Shown here piece by piece: positions 1 to 6,658 of a DNA stretch of 7,630 nucleotides. Both the position numbers and the translations under genes were made by a program. Each line of letters opens with the position of its first letter. Position 1 is the stretch's first letter. The notes below the pieces were generated by a model. It was not told the DNA's origin and searched no databases. It was given only the letters and a program-made list of their open reading frames with translations. This DNA is from DASXRU01 sp039933315 (lineage in GTDB: Bacteria > Acidobacteriota > Blastocatellia > Pyrinomonadales > Pyrinomonadaceae). The stretch is from the NCBI GenBank assembly GCA_039933315.1, contig JBDTOI010000191.1, positions 1 to 7,630 of the forward strand. Reading direction: 5' to 3'.

Positions 1-183
1 TAAAAGGCTGCCTAACTAAAACTAACCAGGCGAACTTTCCGTTATCTTGCGAGGATAAGTCAATTCCACCGGCTTAGTGTAACGAGAAAAGAGAAGGTGG
101 AACATCTGTTGGGATAAACTCTTCAGTTTGCCGCGGCGATATCAACCCTTTTGAGGTTATAGTACGCTTCTTCGAGGATTGAA

Positions 184-222
184 ATGACAGGAACACGGCG
201 AATATTCATACGAACGAATTGA
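184..222 (+). other. possible 12-codon leader ORF in frame with the SGNH gene
   Basis: An ATG at 184 follows a good Shine-Dalgarno (GAGGA, 174-178, 5-nt spacing) and encodes MTGTRRIFIRTN before a TGA at 220-222. The next in-frame codon (223) is a TTG, and that frame stays open into the SGNH hydrolase. This is therefore the best ribosome-binding site near that gene, yet a stop codon separates it from the gene. It could be a leader peptide coupled to re-initiation at TTG 223 or ATG 265, a decayed N-terminal extension, or chance. The protein itself has no recognisable motif. Confidence 0.25.
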
Positions 223-264
223 TTGCACAAAATAAGAGTTTTTTGGGCAAAGTCCATCACCAGC

Positions 265-1497
265 ATGAGCGCAGGAAACTTGAGAAATGGATCCAGCATT
301 TCCAGAAACTGGTCGCGGAAAAAGCGTATTGCGATAACGCTGCTGACGGTAGCGGGTGGTGTGGTCGTAGGTTTATTACTGGTAGAGGTCGGCTTACGAA
401 TCGTCGGGTTCAGATATCTGAATCTGTCTCAGGAAGATCAGTATGTCGGTTATGCACTCAGACCCGGGGCAGAGGGGTGGTGGACCAGGGAGGGAAAAGC
501 CTACATCAAGATCAATAGCGACGGATTACGTGACCGCGAACACTCGGAGCTGAAACCGCCGAACACTTTGCGCATTGCGATACTGGGAGACTCATACACA
601 GAAGCGCTGCAGGTGCCTGGAGAAAAGGCTTTCTGGGCGGTTATGGAGCAGAGATTACAAGGCTGCCAAACGCTTGCCGGGCGGAGAGTAGAGGCAATTA
701 ATTTTGGTGTTTCCGGTTTTTCTACGGCCAGAGAACTGATTACTTTGCGCCGGCGCGTCTGGAAATACTCTCCCGACATCATCGTACTCGTCATCACAAT
801 CAGTAACGATATTACAGATAATTCACCAGTTCTTAGCCAGTACGCTAATGCCCCTTTACCTTATTTCGTTTATAGAAATGGCGCGCTGGTGTTGGATGAT
901 TCGCGGCTAAGGGCGCGAGACAAGTCATTCAAATCTCATTTACAGAAATCGGCTTTGGGGCAGTCGCTAAACTGGCTAAGGAGTCATTTACGGCTGATGG
1001 ATCTGATCGACAAGTCGCGCGCGGCGTTTCAAAACGTCGAGCTGAGACAAAAGAAAAGCGTGACCAGGATCGGTCATGAGCCAGGCATAGCAGCGAACGT
1101 TTTCCGCCAACCAAACGATCCTGCCTGGGATGAAGCGTGGCGAGTAACGGAAGGGCTTATTCTGCTGATGGGCGATGAGGTTAAGGCGAATAGGGCGCAG
1201 TTCCTGCTTGTAACAGGCAGCACCGGAATCCAGGTCCATCCTGACCCCAAAGTTGGTGAGGATTTTATGCGCCGGTTAGGAGTCAATGACCTGTTTTACC
1301 CCGACTATCGTATTAAGGCCCTGGGAGATCGTGAAGGGATTGAAGTTCTAACTCTGGCTCCGGCCCTGCAAAAGCTGGCTGAGCAAAAGCATGCATTCCT
1401 GCATGGCACAGATGGAACCGGGCATTGGAATGAGTGGGGACACCGCGAAGTAGGTCAGCGAATCGCTGAGAAGCTCTGCGAGGTAGCCCGGCATTGA
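265..1497 (+). CDS. membrane-anchored SGNH/GDSL-like hydrolase (possible glycan O-acyl esterase/transferase)
   Basis: Residue numbers count from the earlier in-frame TTG at 223 (424 aa). I prefer the ATG at 265 (410 aa), but neither start has a clear Shine-Dalgarno. A basic run (SRKKR, 31-35) precedes one membrane segment at about 36-58, so the catalytic part should face the periplasm. SGNH landmarks are visible: block I LGDSYTE (121-127) with nucleophile Ser124, block II NFGVSG (160-165), a block III-like SND (194-196) with Asn195, and a C-terminal block V-like stretch from Asp397 through HWNEWGH (401-407). The usual DxxH spacing is lengthened here (DGTGH), so which His is catalytic is uncertain. 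Members of this superfamily beside polysaccharide genes add or remove acyl groups; that role is inferred from context. The gene converges on the dioxygenase gene with 52 bp between the two stops. No MBOAT acyl donor partner is visible. Confidence 0.85.
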   Translation: MSAGNLRNGSSISRNWSRKKRIAITLLTVAGGVVVGLLLVEVGLRIVGFRYLNLSQEDQYVGYALRPGAEGWWTREGKAYIKINSDGLRDREHSELKPPNTLRIAILGDSYTEALQVPGEKAFWAVMEQRLQGCQTLAGRRVEAINFGVSGFSTARELITLRRRVWKYSPDIIVLVITISNDITDNSPVLSQYANAPLPYFVYRNGALVLDDSRLRARDKSFKSHLQKSALGQSLNWLRSHLRLMDLIDKSRAAFQNVELRQKKSVTRIGHEPGIAANVFRQPNDPAWDEAWRVTEGLILLMGDEVKANRAQFLLVTGSTGIQVHPDPKVGEDFMRRLGVNDLFYPDYRIKALGDREGIEVLTLAPALQKLAEQKHAFLHGTDGTGHWNEWGHREVGQRIAEKLCEVARH

Positions 1498-1514
1498 ATA
1501 GTTTAATCGAGAGG

Positions 1515-1560
1515 GCGGGGCCGGCCGCTTTCAATAGGTCCAAGAGGACTTATAGGTCCT
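1515..1560. terminator. convergent-gene 3' hairpins, possible weak terminator
   Basis: The gap between the two converging genes holds a GC palindrome (GCGG 1515-1518 with CCGC 1525-1528, followed by TTTC). It also holds an 8-bp RNA hairpin, ATAGGTCC (1534-1541) against GGACTTAT (1546-1553) with loop AAGA and one G-U pair. A second copy of ATAGGTCC (1552-1559) allows an alternative hairpin, AGGAC (1545-1549) with GTCCT (1556-1560), followed on the plus strand by T-rich GTATTTCTTT. The last two overlap the dioxygenase stop codon (1550-1552). None has a strong U-tract, so termination is a guess. Confidence 0.3.
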
Positions 1561-2386
1561 GTATTTCTTTCAGAAGTCGCTTCACAAATGCCAGCGATCG
1601 CCGCCAGGCGGGAACCGCCTCTCTGGGCCATACATCCACGGAACTGGAGATGTGCACTTGAATGTAATTGCGCGCCCGCGCCATTGAGGTGATCGGCGAC
1701 ACAGAATGATAAGAGCGAGGTGTGCAGGGAAAGGCCACCATCAGATTGTGCCGGGGCGTGACACGCGTGATGGCGGCGTCGTGCGCCTGCGGCCGCTTAC
1801 CCTCGTGCAGAAAAAGTTCGCCGCCAATCATTTCGTTCTCATCGTGATCACACATGTAGACCAGCATGGACATAAGACGACGCGCGTGATCGAGATGGAC
1901 CGGCCGGTCGTATCCCATTTGCCCCTGGTGGATATCCATTCGGATCCACAACTCATCTGGTTGATGTTCGATTTTGCGTAGCGTCGCCCGCTCTTTGTCG
2001 ATGCGGTCTTCACGATAGGGAACGTAACGAGCGCGGGAAAGGTCAATCATGCAACCGTCTTCCTCCCAGACAGTCGCGAACTGCTGCTTACACCAATCAA
2101 CAAAACTCTGACTGTGAAAGGTATTGAATAGAGCCCGCCAGGCGGGTTGAGCATCAAGCAGTTGCTGGTAACCTTTATCGCCCCAATAAAGTGAGAACCC
2201 GGTAGGGCCCGTGCTGGGAGGGCAGGTGGGAAATGACTGGCACAACTGCCGGTAAAGCTCCGGGGTGATGAACTGATCGCTGACCACATGCGCGAACGGC
2301 TCCAGCCGGACTGGAAAATGCGCGAGATCACACATGGTTGAACTCACAGGCGCTTTAGCAGTTGCGATGTTCGCTTGGGATATCAT
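1550..2386 (-). CDS. 2-oxoglutarate/Fe(II)-dependent dioxygenase, prolyl-4-hydroxylase-like fold
   Basis: This 278-aa protein carries the facial triad of 2OG-Fe(II) oxygenases: His164-Leu-Asp166 in VHLDHARR and a distal His227 in SYHSVSP. Arg237 or Arg239, in ARARNYIQVHI, is the likely 2-oxoglutarate carboxylate ligand. The core strand MLVYMCD (174-180), the acidic insert and GGELFLHEG (188-196) match the double-stranded beta-helix pattern of bacterial prolyl-hydroxylase-like enzymes. It is cytoplasmic, with no signal peptide or membrane segment. The family hydroxylates or otherwise oxidises a substrate using O2 and 2OG. The substrate here is unknown; a sugar, a lipid carrier or a peptide are all possible. 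ATG 2386 is taken as the start; ATG 2335 (Met18) is an alternative, and neither has a strong Shine-Dalgarno. It is the last gene of the minus-strand series, separated from the GT4 gene by a 163-bp gap filled largely by a palindromic repeat, so it may have its own transcript or be post-transcriptionally tuned. Confidence 0.86.
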   Translation of the reverse strand: MISQANIATAKAPVSSTMCDLAHFPVRLEPFAHVVSDQFITPELYRQLCQSFPTCPPSTGPTGFSLYWGDKGYQQLLDAQPAWRALFNTFHSQSFVDWCKQQFATVWEEDGCMIDLSRARYVPYREDRIDKERATLRKIEHQPDELWIRMDIHQGQMGYDRPVHLDHARRLMSMLVYMCDHDENEMIGGELFLHEGKRPQAHDAAITRVTPRHNLMVAFPCTPRSYHSVSPITSMARARNYIQVHISSSVDVWPREAVPAWRRSLAFVKRLLKEIQDL

Positions 2387-2415
2387 TGCGCGAAAAGGCT
2401 TTCACTAATTTCTAT

Positions 2416-2518
2416 TTCGTGTTCCTTCGTGCAGTTTAGTGTGATTTCGTGGATGGGGTGGCTCCGATTCCTACACACGATCCGCGAAACTTCGCGAAAG
2501 CTCACGAAGCAACACGAA
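2416..2518. repeat. large imperfect palindrome of TTCGTG units with 10-bp period
   Basis: The left arm (2416-2455) has TTCGTG, TTCGTG, TTAGTG and TTCGTG starting at 2416, 2426, 2436 and 2446. The right arm (2479-2518) has CGCGAA, CGCGAA, CACGAA and CACGAA starting at 2483, 2493, 2503 and 2513. Read as reverse complement, the right arm matches the left in register at about 29 of 40 positions, with the outermost 10 bp matching at 9. The loop is 23 nt. It lies between the GT4 stop and the dioxygenase start, so it would be transcribed as a long hairpin. It looks like a REP-like dispersed intergenic element; that it recurs elsewhere in the genome is inference. Confidence 0.78.
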
Positions 2519-2549
2519 CCAAACGCTGTCCCCGGATCGGGAGCACAAA

Positions 2550-3812
2550 TCACTGCGCGCCAGTTTCTTCGAAAGTAGTGCTCAAAGTAGTGAGCACACC
2601 GGGGGCCGGGCTGGTAAATCCTTCCGGCTTCGCGCCAGCGAGTACCTTTTCATATAACGACATATACCGGCCGGCAACTGCCTTAAGTGCAAACCGGTCG
2701 ACCACTCTCGCGCGCGCCTCCCGGCCCAAGGCACGGCGCCTTTCCGGACCTAGATTGATAAGCTCCTGCCAGCCTTCAGCCAGAGCTCGGGGATCACGTG
2801 GCGGGACCACTCGCCCGGTATTTCCTACCATCCAGGCTGTGTCACCGACGTCAGTCACTACGCAGGGCACTTCACACGCCATTGCTTCGCCAATCACATT
2901 AGGAAAACTTTCCCCGTAACCGGAAGAGAGCGAGAAGACATCCAGGGCGGCGGCCAGGCGCGGCATGTCATGACGTTCTCCCAGTAGATGCGTTCGGGAA
3001 GCGAGCCCCAACTGCTGAATTGACTGGCACAGCTCCCGGTTCTCCCCATCGACATTTCGTCCAATGAGAAGAAAGTGCGTTCGCGGATGAACCTTTGATA
3101 ACAACGCGGCAGCATGGAGGAAGTTCCCATGGTCCTTCGCCGGATGATAACGACCCATTAGCCCGATGAGAAAGGCGTCCCCCGGTAACCCCAGCTCAGA
3201 TCGGACTGACCTGCGGGCCTCTATCGATGGCACGAATTCCGTTTCATCGATCCCGTTGGGAATTACGCAGCTCTTCTGCAGGCTGTAACCCAACGGTCCA
3301 TGGTGCGATTGAGATTTGCGCGAGACAAAAACTATTTGAGCAGGAAGCTTAGAAAGAAGCGCGCAGGCTTTGATGGTCGCGGCAGTTAAGGTCTTTTCTC
3401 TCTCCAGGGAGCTGATTGAATAATGAATACTCCATAAAATTGGCGCTCGTGAACCAAAAAAGAAGTTAGCCAGGTGGGCCGCAAAACAGCTGTGATACAT
3501 CCAGCCCGTAATCAGATCCGGCTTCAACCTTTGAATTAGCCGGACCAGGCGCCACAATCCCATAGGTGTCGGCCAGCCTGGTCGCATCATCGCGGTATGC
3601 ACCGGGATGCCCAAAGACTCAATCCGTTCACGCAGCGGCGTCCGGCTCATCAGAGAGATGACCACTGGACTGAATCGCGCGCGATCAGTCTCAGAGAGCA
3701 GCTTGTACAACATCATCTCAGCCCCTCCGATGGAGAGGTCGTTGATGATGTGCATCACTTTCGTGGGCCCGATAACGCCCTGGCTTGAGCGAATGTTTTC
3801 TTGAGGCGGCAA
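2550..3812 (-). CDS. GT4-family glycosyltransferase (GT-B fold)
   Basis: A 420-aa retaining GT4 enzyme expected to transfer a sugar from a nucleotide-sugar donor to a growing lipid-linked glycan at the cytoplasmic face of the membrane. The N-terminal acceptor domain opens with MHIINDLSIGGAE (20-32), whose Gly-Gly loop is typical of GT4. The C-terminal donor domain has LIGLMGRYHPAKD (215-227), with Arg221 and Lys226 in the usual phosphate-contacting positions. The E-x7-E motif lies in ESFPNVIGE (Glu301 and Glu309), and the GRVVPPRDP loop (333-341) follows. Length is normal for the family. The longest reading starts at a TTG (3812) with only a poorly placed GGGA upstream. ATG 3755 (Met20) begins exactly at the conserved first strand and is a good alternative. 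The last 25 or so residues are low-complexity and Thr/Ser-rich. Linkage and sugar cannot be told from sequence. Confidence 0.94.
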   Translation of the reverse strand: MPPQENIRSSQGVIGPTKVMHIINDLSIGGAEMMLYKLLSETDRARFSPVVISLMSRTPLRERIESLGIPVHTAMMRPGWPTPMGLWRLVRLIQRLKPDLITGWMYHSCFAAHLANFFFGSRAPILWSIHYSISSLEREKTLTAATIKACALLSKLPAQIVFVSRKSQSHHGPLGYSLQKSCVIPNGIDETEFVPSIEARRSVRSELGLPGDAFLIGLMGRYHPAKDHGNFLHAAALLSKVHPRTHFLLIGRNVDGENRELCQSIQQLGLASRTHLLGERHDMPRLAAALDVFSLSSGYGESFPNVIGEAMACEVPCVVTDVGDTAWMVGNTGRVVPPRDPRALAEGWQELINLGPERRRALGREARARVVDRFALKAVAGRYMSLYEKVLAGAKPEGFTSPAPGVLTTLSTTFEETGAQ

Positions 3813-4005
3813 ATCTTTGTTCCCGTGCGCGAAAAATGTGAAAAACCTGTCAGCGTCAGTAATTCGCCCTGGCTTCCATCATTCTATGATGTGCCGGCGA
3901 AACAGAATCTCCAGCGAGTTGGCTTTGTCGGGGGCTAACTCTAGCACATGCGGCCATTACCTGTGCAGCCTTAACTTTAATAACCTATCCTTAATAACTT
4001 AAGCA
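3813..4005. other. 193-bp intergenic gap with AT-rich direct repeat
   Basis: This gap separates the pyruvyl transferase and GT4 genes, both on the minus strand. Just past the pyruvyl transferase stop is an AT-rich patch (3971-4002) with TTAATAAC twice (3977-3984 and 3991-3998; 14-bp period). The rest shows no coding signal. I see no confident promoter or terminator, but the length suggests that the GT4 gene may have its own promoter here. Confidence 0.35.
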
Positions 4006-5103
4006 CTAAAAGCTATGCCCTACAGCTAAAAACGCGTCTTCAAGCTGCCTCATGGCCTGTGCATACATGCGATCTCTTTTCCCGATCAAAAGCTCCCACG
4101 ACGGGGAAGCCTCATCGCTCAACAAGCTATCGGTTTGTTCTTGAAGAGCCGCAAGGCTGGGCCTGGTCGGGGTAAGAGTCCAACGTTCAAGTTGATACGT
4201 CCGGACAAATCCATGGGTGCGCTGGTCCATGTCCATTAGAATGAAAGGTATCCCCAGCGAGAAAGCCACCACGGCCGTGTGCAGGCGCCCGGCTACTACC
4301 GCGCGAGCGCCGGCCAGAAGCAGGAAATACGCTTCGGGTGTTTCAGGGCAAACCACTTGATAGGGATGCGAACCTTCGAACAGTTTCCGGGCCAGGGGCA
4401 GGTCCAGCGGATCATTGCAGGCAATCACAATCTCATGCCCTTCGCCGCGTAGTTTCCCGGCCAGGGCCACTATGGCTTTAGACATCGCTCGGCCGTGCAC
4501 GTGGACCTTCCAGAACTGGTGCAAACTGCTCCAGAAGCGGCGGGGCGGCAGGCTAATGAGGATGGGGCCCTTTTGGTTATTCCGTTGCAGTGGATGATTG
4601 AAAATAAACGTCGCCGGGTCTCCCATTAGTTTCGCCCTGGAGATTCCCAACTCATGCAGCCATTCCAGCGTAACCACGTCCCTGGCGCCGGACAGCGTTG
4701 CACAGTCGTTAAGTAATTTCATCTCCCGTGTAGCGCGCGCGGACGGTTTGTGCAGAGATGAAAGAAAGGCCGAGCCGGTGCCAATCCCTAACAAGAACAA
4801 TGGCTTCTGCAGATTCTTCAGGGCATCGATTTCCACGTGCACACCCCAGGGCCAGCGGTAGCTGCCCTCATATAAATTCGAGCCCCCCACGATGATCAAT
4901 GCCGCTTCCCGGTTGGCGCGTTCAATAGAGGATTGCGTCAAGCCGTATTCGCTTTTGTCTTCGCCTCTACTGTTGACGTTAAAGAATTGAAAGCTGGCGT
5001 CAGGAACTAACCTTCGGATCATTGCCTCAATACCCCTCTGAACAAAGTGGTCACCAATATTGGAGGTTCGAGGGTAAAAGTGATGGATCCGCATGGCTGG
5101 CAC
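4006..5103 (-). CDS. polysaccharide pyruvyl transferase family protein (CsaB/WcaK-like)
   Basis: This 365-aa protein matches the polysaccharide pyruvyl transferase family, which moves the enolpyruvyl group of phosphoenolpyruvate onto a sugar to form an acidic ketal on surface glycans. The N-terminal NIGDHFVQRGIEAMIR (15-30) is the family's nucleotide-sugar-transferase-like opening. IIVGGSNLYEG (70-80), LSGARD (137-142) and GDPA (161-164) follow. In the second half, the hallmark AGRLHTAVVAFSLGIPFI (271-288) includes the conserved Arg-Leu-His. Length is typical. The longest reading starts at GTG 5103; ATG 5094 (Met4) fits the alignment equally well. Neither start has a Shine-Dalgarno, and the gene begins 17 bp after the stop of the upstream membrane-protein gene, so translational coupling is likely. 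A pyruvylated, negatively charged polymer is the probable product (inference). Some members have other ketal or sugar substrates. Confidence 0.92.
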   Translation of the reverse strand: MPAMRIHHFYPRTSNIGDHFVQRGIEAMIRRLVPDASFQFFNVNSRGEDKSEYGLTQSSIERANREAALIIVGGSNLYEGSYRWPWGVHVEIDALKNLQKPLFLLGIGTGSAFLSSLHKPSARATREMKLLNDCATLSGARDVVTLEWLHELGISRAKLMGDPATFIFNHPLQRNNQKGPILISLPPRRFWSSLHQFWKVHVHGRAMSKAIVALAGKLRGEGHEIVIACNDPLDLPLARKLFEGSHPYQVVCPETPEAYFLLLAGARAVVAGRLHTAVVAFSLGIPFILMDMDQRTHGFVRTYQLERWTLTPTRPSLAALQEQTDSLLSDEASPSWELLIGKRDRMYAQAMRQLEDAFLAVGHSF

Positions 5104-5120
5104 AAAAACTTTTGCTGATC

Positions 5121-6476
5121 TTAGACCTTCTCAGGAGGGTTCGCTCGTAAACTGGCAAAAAAGTCGGTGACTGCTTTAGCGGCGATGATGATTATAAGTA
5201 TCAAAAATACGTACCGGAGGCGATACAGCGCGCCCACATTGACCACCACCAGGCCGAGTGCGATCACACCTGTCGCCGCAATTGACGCCAGCAGCCAAAC
5301 CGGCAACCGTCGTCGCCCCTTCCATAGTCCAACAAGTGCCAGACCTTCCAGCGCGTACATTGCCAGGGTCTCAATTCCACTGAGCCGCCTCCCGGATGAA
5401 CCAACCAGTTCACCACTGGCAAACCACATATTCGGAAACGGGGCAAAGAAGCCAATCGCCGCAGCGCGGGGCAGATAGCCGATTACATCTGCCGTGCTAT
5501 TTAACTGAACGTTACTATCGAGATTGGAACCGGAACCCGGGTACATCAGCACAAACCGGCGCCGCAGGAGACCCACGCGCTTTGCCAGGCCAGAACGAGG
5601 TCTTGCGTTCCCTGCCCGCTGCTCCTCCTGCTCAATCATCTTGACGGCAGCAGTCCGCGGGTTGTCAGGTCTATCAAACTCCGGCATGACTTGCGTAGCA
5701 CCCAGGGTCATAAGGGAGAGCAGCAACATCCCGCCGAGATTTGTAACAAGAAAACGTCTCTCCTGAAGCTGTCGCAAGATGAGCATTGCTGCTCCCAGCA
5801 TCGCGGCTGCCGGCAGCAGTTGACCCATGTTATCTCGCACGAACCAAACCAGAAGCGCGATCAAACCACCACCGCCCCCCGTAAGCAGCGCTTGCTTCCA
5901 TGAAAAGCTACGCGATAGCAAACGCAAATTGATAAGAATAAACGCCAACATTCCAGCGATGAACCAGGGATCCTTTAGGAGTTGGGTGGTGTGGATCAGG
6001 AGCGACGGCCAAAGGCCCACGATGACGGCGGCGATCATACCGGCGCGCTGATCGAAAGCATCCCGGCCGACCTGGAATACCAGAATCAGGATGGCAAGAT
6101 AACAAAGAAGATTGAGAGGCTCGGCGCTGAGTATGTTTAAACCCAACCAGGGCCCAAAGAGAGCAAAGCAAATGGCATAGAGTTTTACATGAAATTCAGA
6201 CGGGGCCGCGAGCCAGTCGTGAATGCGACCTTGCCGGAGCAGTTCCGCCTGGGTAATCGTCTCTTCCCGGTATTTTACTCCATCATGGGCGAAGGACACG
6301 GCGGTTCCATTGGCATCGAAACTACCCGGCATCACTCCATGACGGCCTATCTCGTAAATGGTAGCCGTCATTGCCAGGTGAAGGATGGCTGCAACGATAA
6401 TCAGACGCGGGGACGTGAGCCAGTCGTGTGAACCCAGCCCCGACTTTGAGAAGAAGATCTTCCTGGTTCGAATCAT
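5121..6476 (-). CDS. polytopic membrane protein, GT39/PMT-like (GT-C) glycosyltransferase candidate
   Basis: This 451-aa protein has about 12 hydrophobic segments: roughly 24-41, 96-116, 118-136, 145-163, 170-187, 197-213, 217-235, 243-262, 331-350, 367-385, 392-412 and 418-436. It has a polar loop at 42-95 after the first segment and another of about 65 residues at 263-330. The layout, with an acidic first loop (Asp54, Asp65, Glu71-Glu72) before EFHVKLYAICFALFG (94-108), recalls GT-C transferases that use polyprenyl-phosphate sugars. The C-terminal ALYRLRY (416-422) before the last segment is also common in such membrane proteins. I do not see a textbook DE or DxD pair, so a Wzy-like polymerase or ligase remains possible. 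ATG 6476 is supported by GAGG at 6484-6487 (7-nt spacing). It is the first gene of the minus-strand series, and its promoter region carries the 11-bp tandem repeats. Confidence 0.72.
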   Translation of the reverse strand: MIRTRKIFFSKSGLGSHDWLTSPRLIIVAAILHLAMTATIYEIGRHGVMPGSFDANGTAVSFAHDGVKYREETITQAELLRQGRIHDWLAAPSEFHVKLYAICFALFGPWLGLNILSAEPLNLLCYLAILILVFQVGRDAFDQRAGMIAAVIVGLWPSLLIHTTQLLKDPWFIAGMLAFILINLRLLSRSFSWKQALLTGGGGGLIALLVWFVRDNMGQLLPAAAMLGAAMLILRQLQERRFLVTNLGGMLLLSLMTLGATQVMPEFDRPDNPRTAAVKMIEQEEQRAGNARPRSGLAKRVGLLRRRFVLMYPGSGSNLDSNVQLNSTADVIGYLPRAAAIGFFAPFPNMWFASGELVGSSGRRLSGIETLAMYALEGLALVGLWKGRRRLPVWLLASIAATGVIALGLVVVNVGALYRLRYVFLILIIIIAAKAVTDFFASLRANPPEKV

Positions 6477-6504
6477 ATCTGAGCCTCAACCTAACACCTC
6501 TTAG

Positions 6505-6533
6505 CTTATGAGTGCACGCGTTTCACTTAACAA
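6505..6533 (-). promoter_or_regulatory. candidate promoter of the minus-strand polysaccharide series
   Basis: On the minus strand, TTGTTA (6533-6528) and CATAAG (6510-6505) are 17 nt apart. Each agrees with the sigma-70 consensus at 4 of 6 positions. The inferred transcript would start near 6498, leaving a leader of about 22 nt with the GAGG ribosome-binding site. The -35 element lies inside the last of the 11-bp tandem units, an arrangement expected of an activator-dependent promoter. Confidence 0.38.
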
Positions 6534-6556
6534 AGACTTTACAAATACTTAACAAA
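6524..6556 (+). promoter_or_regulatory. three tandem 11-bp units resembling a Pho box
   Basis: Three contiguous 11-mers follow one another exactly: CACTTAACAAA (6524-6534), GACTTTACAAA (6535-6545) and TACTTAACAAA (6546-6556), consensus NACTTWACAAA. The core reads TTAACA, TTTACA, TTAACA with 5-bp spacers. This matches the known Bacillus PhoP box (TT(A/T/C)ACA at 11-bp period) and resembles the cyanobacterial SphR box. The block lies between two divergent genes. Read on the plus strand, the last TTAACA (6549-6554) is followed 16 nt later by TACTTT (6571-6576), so it could also serve the gene at 6696. Binding by a PhoB/PhoP-type regulator is inferred. Confidence 0.6.
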
Positions 6557-6658
6557 CCAAGGGAAACTATTACTTTCACCACCTCGTACCTCTTAGCATC
6601 AAACTCGGCAGTCTTGACGAGAACTCTCAGTCGGATTCAACCTCGAAAACTTAAACTC

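Noticed and set aside
1..183. possible gene end or promoter at the left edge
   Set aside because: The window opens with TAA, which could be a stop of an upstream gene, but too little sequence remains to support it. I found no convincing -35/-10 pair.
220..222. TGA 220 as selenocysteine or programmed readthrough
   Set aside because: No SECIS-like hairpin is evident just downstream, and the upstream 12 residues add no recognisable domain. A plain stop is simpler.
2416..2518. CRISPR-like array
   Set aside because: Units are 6 bp at a 10-bp period with an inverted second half. There are no 25-40 bp direct repeats with spacers and no cas gene.
2449..2919. 156-codon plus-strand ORF
   Set aside because: It lies mostly antisense to the 3' end of a well-supported GT4 gene and begins inside the palindromic repeat. 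Its Ser/Arg/Pro-rich translation shows no domain.
3817..4002. 61-codon plus-strand ORF in the gap between the pyruvyl transferase and GT4 genes
   Set aside because: No ribosome-binding site and no recognisable protein pattern. It falls in an AT-rich spacer between two genes of the opposite strand.
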